Shown: piece by piece, positions 7,527 through 9,078 of the stretch | Layout: each line of letters opens with the position of its first letter | Numbering within the stretch: position 1 is the stretch's first letter | DNA from: JBBIVP01 sp037439705 [NCBI: bacterium] | GTDB lineage: Bacteria > JBBIVP01 | DNA: 9,078 nt | NCBI GenBank assembly: GCA_037439705.1 | Contig: JBBIVP010000080.1 | Location: 1 to 9,078 of the forward strand | Reading direction: 5' to 3' | Notes under the pieces: model-generated | The model's input: the letters and a program-made list of their open reading frames with translations, nothing else | What the model was told of the DNA's origin: nothing | Databases searched by the model: none | Translations under genes and position numbers: made by a program

Positions 7527-8372
7527 TTAACTTTTCCAGCTTTCGGCGTTCCTGGAAAGAGTTTCCACGAGGAAATCCTCCTCCATATAAATTCTAACCG
7601 GAGAATTTTGAAGGAGGTTTATTATTTGTGCATAGAGTCTGAACCTTATTCCTCTTGGGTAACGGAGTTTTCCATCCTTGCAAAGAACAAATTCTTCCTT
7701 CAGTATAAGAGATTCAGTATTTTTTGAGTATATTAGTTTTCTCAAAGGAGGTGTCAATCTCAAAACACCCATCTCCAGAACCTCATCAAGGGCAAAAGAG
7801 GCCATCTCTAAAAGCCTTTTATATCCTTCTTCCCATTTTTTATAAAATATTATAGGCTCCAGTCTTATAGCAACCCTGAACCCAATTTCCTTTGTCTTTC
7901 TCATTGCTTTTACTCTTTCCGCAACAGGCGGAACATCCTTTTCTATTATTTTTGAGATATCCTCAGGCATCAGCGACCAGGCAAAGATAATGTTTTTTGA
8001 CGGTTTAATTTCTCTCAAAAAATCTACATCCGTCCACTTTGTTCTTATCTCAAGTTCCTCATCTGGATATTTTCTGAAAATTTCTATAATTTCAGGGATT
8101 ATCTGAGAAAACCTGTTTGCCCATAGAGGTTCAGAATACTCACCGAGATAAAACCTTCTCCTCTTACTTTCTGAAAGCCTTGCTTCAATCTCATCCATCA
8201 ATGCATTTTTATTTGTATAGACTACAATCTCATCAGTAGAAAAATAAGCCTTTAAAAAGCAATATTCACAATTGAAAGGACATCCATTTGCCTCTTCTAT
8301 GGCAAGTGTTTCAAATGGAAGTCCATAATCAACAGGATGGATAAAAGAACCCTTATTTTCCTTATATATCAA
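7527..8372 (-). CDS. SplB-like radical SAM protein (spore photoproduct lyase family)
   Basis: This is a 281-residue radical SAM enzyme of the spore-photoproduct-lyase family, whose founding member reverses UV-induced thymine dimers using a SAM-derived radical. The [4Fe-4S] ligands are Cys31, Cys35 and Cys38 in GCPFNCEYCFL (CxxxCxxC). SPL-family landmarks follow in order: YLGEYSEPL (about 75-83), ELEIRTKWTDVDFL (about 106-119), FAWSLMPE (about 130-137), and RVAIRLEPIIFYKKWEEGY (about 166-184). The protein is shorter than B. subtilis SplB (342 residues), mainly because only 30 residues precede the cluster. The only other cysteine is Cys231, so no residue matches the SplB hydrogen-donor Cys141 at its usual spacing, and the true substrate is uncertain. 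The TTG at 8372 is the only common start codon between the upstream in-frame TAG and Met59. AAGGAG directly abuts it with no spacing, which is atypical. It overlaps the ParB-like gene by 11 bases, implying coupled translation. Confidence 0.85.
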   Translation of the reverse strand: MIYKENKGSFIHPVDYGLPFETLAIEEANGCPFNCEYCFLKAYFSTDEIVVYTNKNALMDEIEARLSESKRRRFYLGEYSEPLWANRFSQIIPEIIEIFRKYPDEELEIRTKWTDVDFLREIKPSKNIIFAWSLMPEDISKIIEKDVPPVAERVKAMRKTKEIGFRVAIRLEPIIFYKKWEEGYKRLLEMASFALDEVLEMGVLRLTPPLRKLIYSKNTESLILKEEFVLCKDGKLRYPRGIRFRLYAQIINLLQNSPVRIYMEEDFLVETLSRNAESWKS

Positions 8373-8997
8373 CTCCTTCCACCACTATCCTTCTAATTTT
8401 TGAAATAACCTCTTCAAAATTTTCCGGAATTTTCAATCCATCAAGGATGTTGAAGGTTATTTTCAATTCCACATTGTTTCCTGATAGAAATTCAGGAAGT
8501 TTCAGGGTGAATCCGGGAGGAAGTTCAATTATAACTTTTTCTATTTCATCCATGCATTTTGATGTCCTTGGATGTGAAAGTTTAAAAATTTCTTCTGAGG
8601 CAGATTTGAGCTCAGAAAATTTTTCAATGAAACTTATCTCCCTGACCATTCCTGAATAATATCCGTCCTCTAAAAGCCTTAAAAATCTGAGAAAATCTCC
8701 ACAAGAGCCTTTAATTCTTCCGAGAAAAGAAAGAATGGGCTTTCTTAAATCCTCAGGAAATTTGAGAACCTCTTTTGCTAATGTGAGATTGATTTTTCCC
8801 TGATGAAGGTATTCCACAATTTCAGGGATTTCGTCATAAAGTTCAAAGCATTCTTTAAGAAAATTTTTTGATATTTTCAATCCTGATACCTTTTCCCATA
8901 CTTTAATTATCTCGTCATCCTGAAAACCGAGTTTTCTGAACCTGTTAAAAATCAAAATTTTTTCTCCTTCCGAAAAGCCCCTCCATTTTATGTTCAA
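8362..8997 (-). CDS. ParB/KorB-like helix-turn-helix protein, probably the C-terminal part of a disrupted gene
   Basis: This is a 211-residue open frame. Residues of about 6-95 resemble the post-nuclease region of ParB/KorB-type proteins: 'GFSEGEKILIFNRFRKLG' corresponds to the 'R.LNPIEKA.A...L...G' helix, then a helix-turn-helix-like segment (DDEIIKVWEKVSGLKISKNFLKE), then 'PEIVEYLHQGKINLTLAKEV' matching 'P..v...i..GKLs.ghA..L'. Residues of about 140-211 are a small alpha/beta tail (IELPPGFTLKLPEF...VELKITFNI). The DNA-binding role is inferred from the family. The TTG at 8997 is weak and has no Shine-Dalgarno sequence. Upstream in the same frame, EAFVFHIS (9021-8998) continues the ParB-like pattern but is preceded by TAA (9024-9022). 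The true gene therefore probably extended upstream, and this annotated start may only be a restart. It overlaps the radical SAM gene by 11 bases. Confidence 0.6.
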   Translation of the reverse strand: MNIKWRGFSEGEKILIFNRFRKLGFQDDEIIKVWEKVSGLKISKNFLKECFELYDEIPEIVEYLHQGKINLTLAKEVLKFPEDLRKPILSFLGRIKGSCGDFLRFLRLLEDGYYSGMVREISFIEKFSELKSASEEIFKLSHPRTSKCMDEIEKVIIELPPGFTLKLPEFLSGNNVELKITFNILDGLKIPENFEEVISKIRRIVVEGVDI

Positions 8998-9078
8998 AGA
9001 GATGTGAAAGACAAAGGCTTCTTATAAAGAACAATTTAGAATATGAGATTGAACTTTTTCTATGGAATGCTTCCCGGC
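8998..9078 (-). pseudogene. Likely upstream part of the ParB-like gene, separated by an in-frame TAA
   Basis: In the same frame as the ParB-like ORF, the window edge reads AGKHSIEKVQSHILNCSL, then TAA (9024-9022), then EAFVFHIS, then the TTG taken as start. 'CSL-x-EAFVFHISLN...RGFSEGEK' resembles the junction of the ParB N-terminal domain and its following helix ('lS.eEA...ALxeN..R..L.p.EKA'), with the stop replacing one residue. The N-terminal domain itself would lie beyond 9078, so this is an inference from a short stretch. The alternative is that this is non-coding leader sequence with a chance open frame. Confidence 0.4.

Noticed and set aside
1-9078. CRISPR arrays, tRNA/rRNA genes, insertion sequences or attachment sites
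   Set aside because: No regularly spaced repeats, tRNA-like cloverleaf sequence, rRNA motifs, transposase features or terminal inverted repeats were seen on either strand.

Overview
The window is a compact, A+T-rich bacterial segment with every credible gene on the minus strand, so transcription runs from high to low coordinates. An Omp85 outer-membrane assembly protein next to a TamB-like protein shows a diderm (Gram-negative-type) bacterium. The proteins are rich in Lys, Glu and Ile, and the spacing is tight, with several gene overlaps. That is compatible with a thermophile or a low-GC candidate-phylum lineage, but I cannot name the taxon from the sequence.

Layout in transcription order. 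(1) 8362-9078: the C-terminal part of a ParB/KorB-like helix-turn-helix protein. Its recognisable reading frame continues upstream to the window edge but is broken by one in-frame TAA. (2) 7527-8372: a spore-photoproduct-lyase-like (SplB-like) radical SAM protein overlapping gene 1 by 11 bases. (3) 7364-7526: the only sizeable intergenic region (about 160 bases). It holds nested inverted repeats, a small palindrome and a good sigma70-type promoter. (4) 7190-7363: a YacG-type zinc-ribbon protein (DNA gyrase inhibitor family). (5) 3535-7203: a 1222-residue TamB-like translocation/lipid-transport protein. (6) 885-3545: a BamA-like Omp85 barrel protein with an unusually long periplasmic part that I read as about seven POTRA-like units. 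(7) 1-835: an M6-family secreted zinc metalloprotease, broken by two frameshifts and running off the left edge.

Genes 4 to 6 overlap end to start and look like one operon driven by the promoter at 7376-7404. TamB and an Omp85 protein are the classic envelope pair: TamB spans the periplasm from the inner membrane and the Omp85 barrel sits in the outer membrane. The yacG-like gene heads this operon. Genes 1 and 2 form a separate translationally coupled pair suggestive of DNA repair or nucleic-acid metabolism.

The items most worth a second look are the disrupted M6 protease, the TAA in the ParB-like gene, the ParB-like/SplB-like pair whose lyase lacks a cysteine at the expected hydrogen-donor position, the expanded POTRA array, and the structured intergenic region with a near-leaderless promoter.
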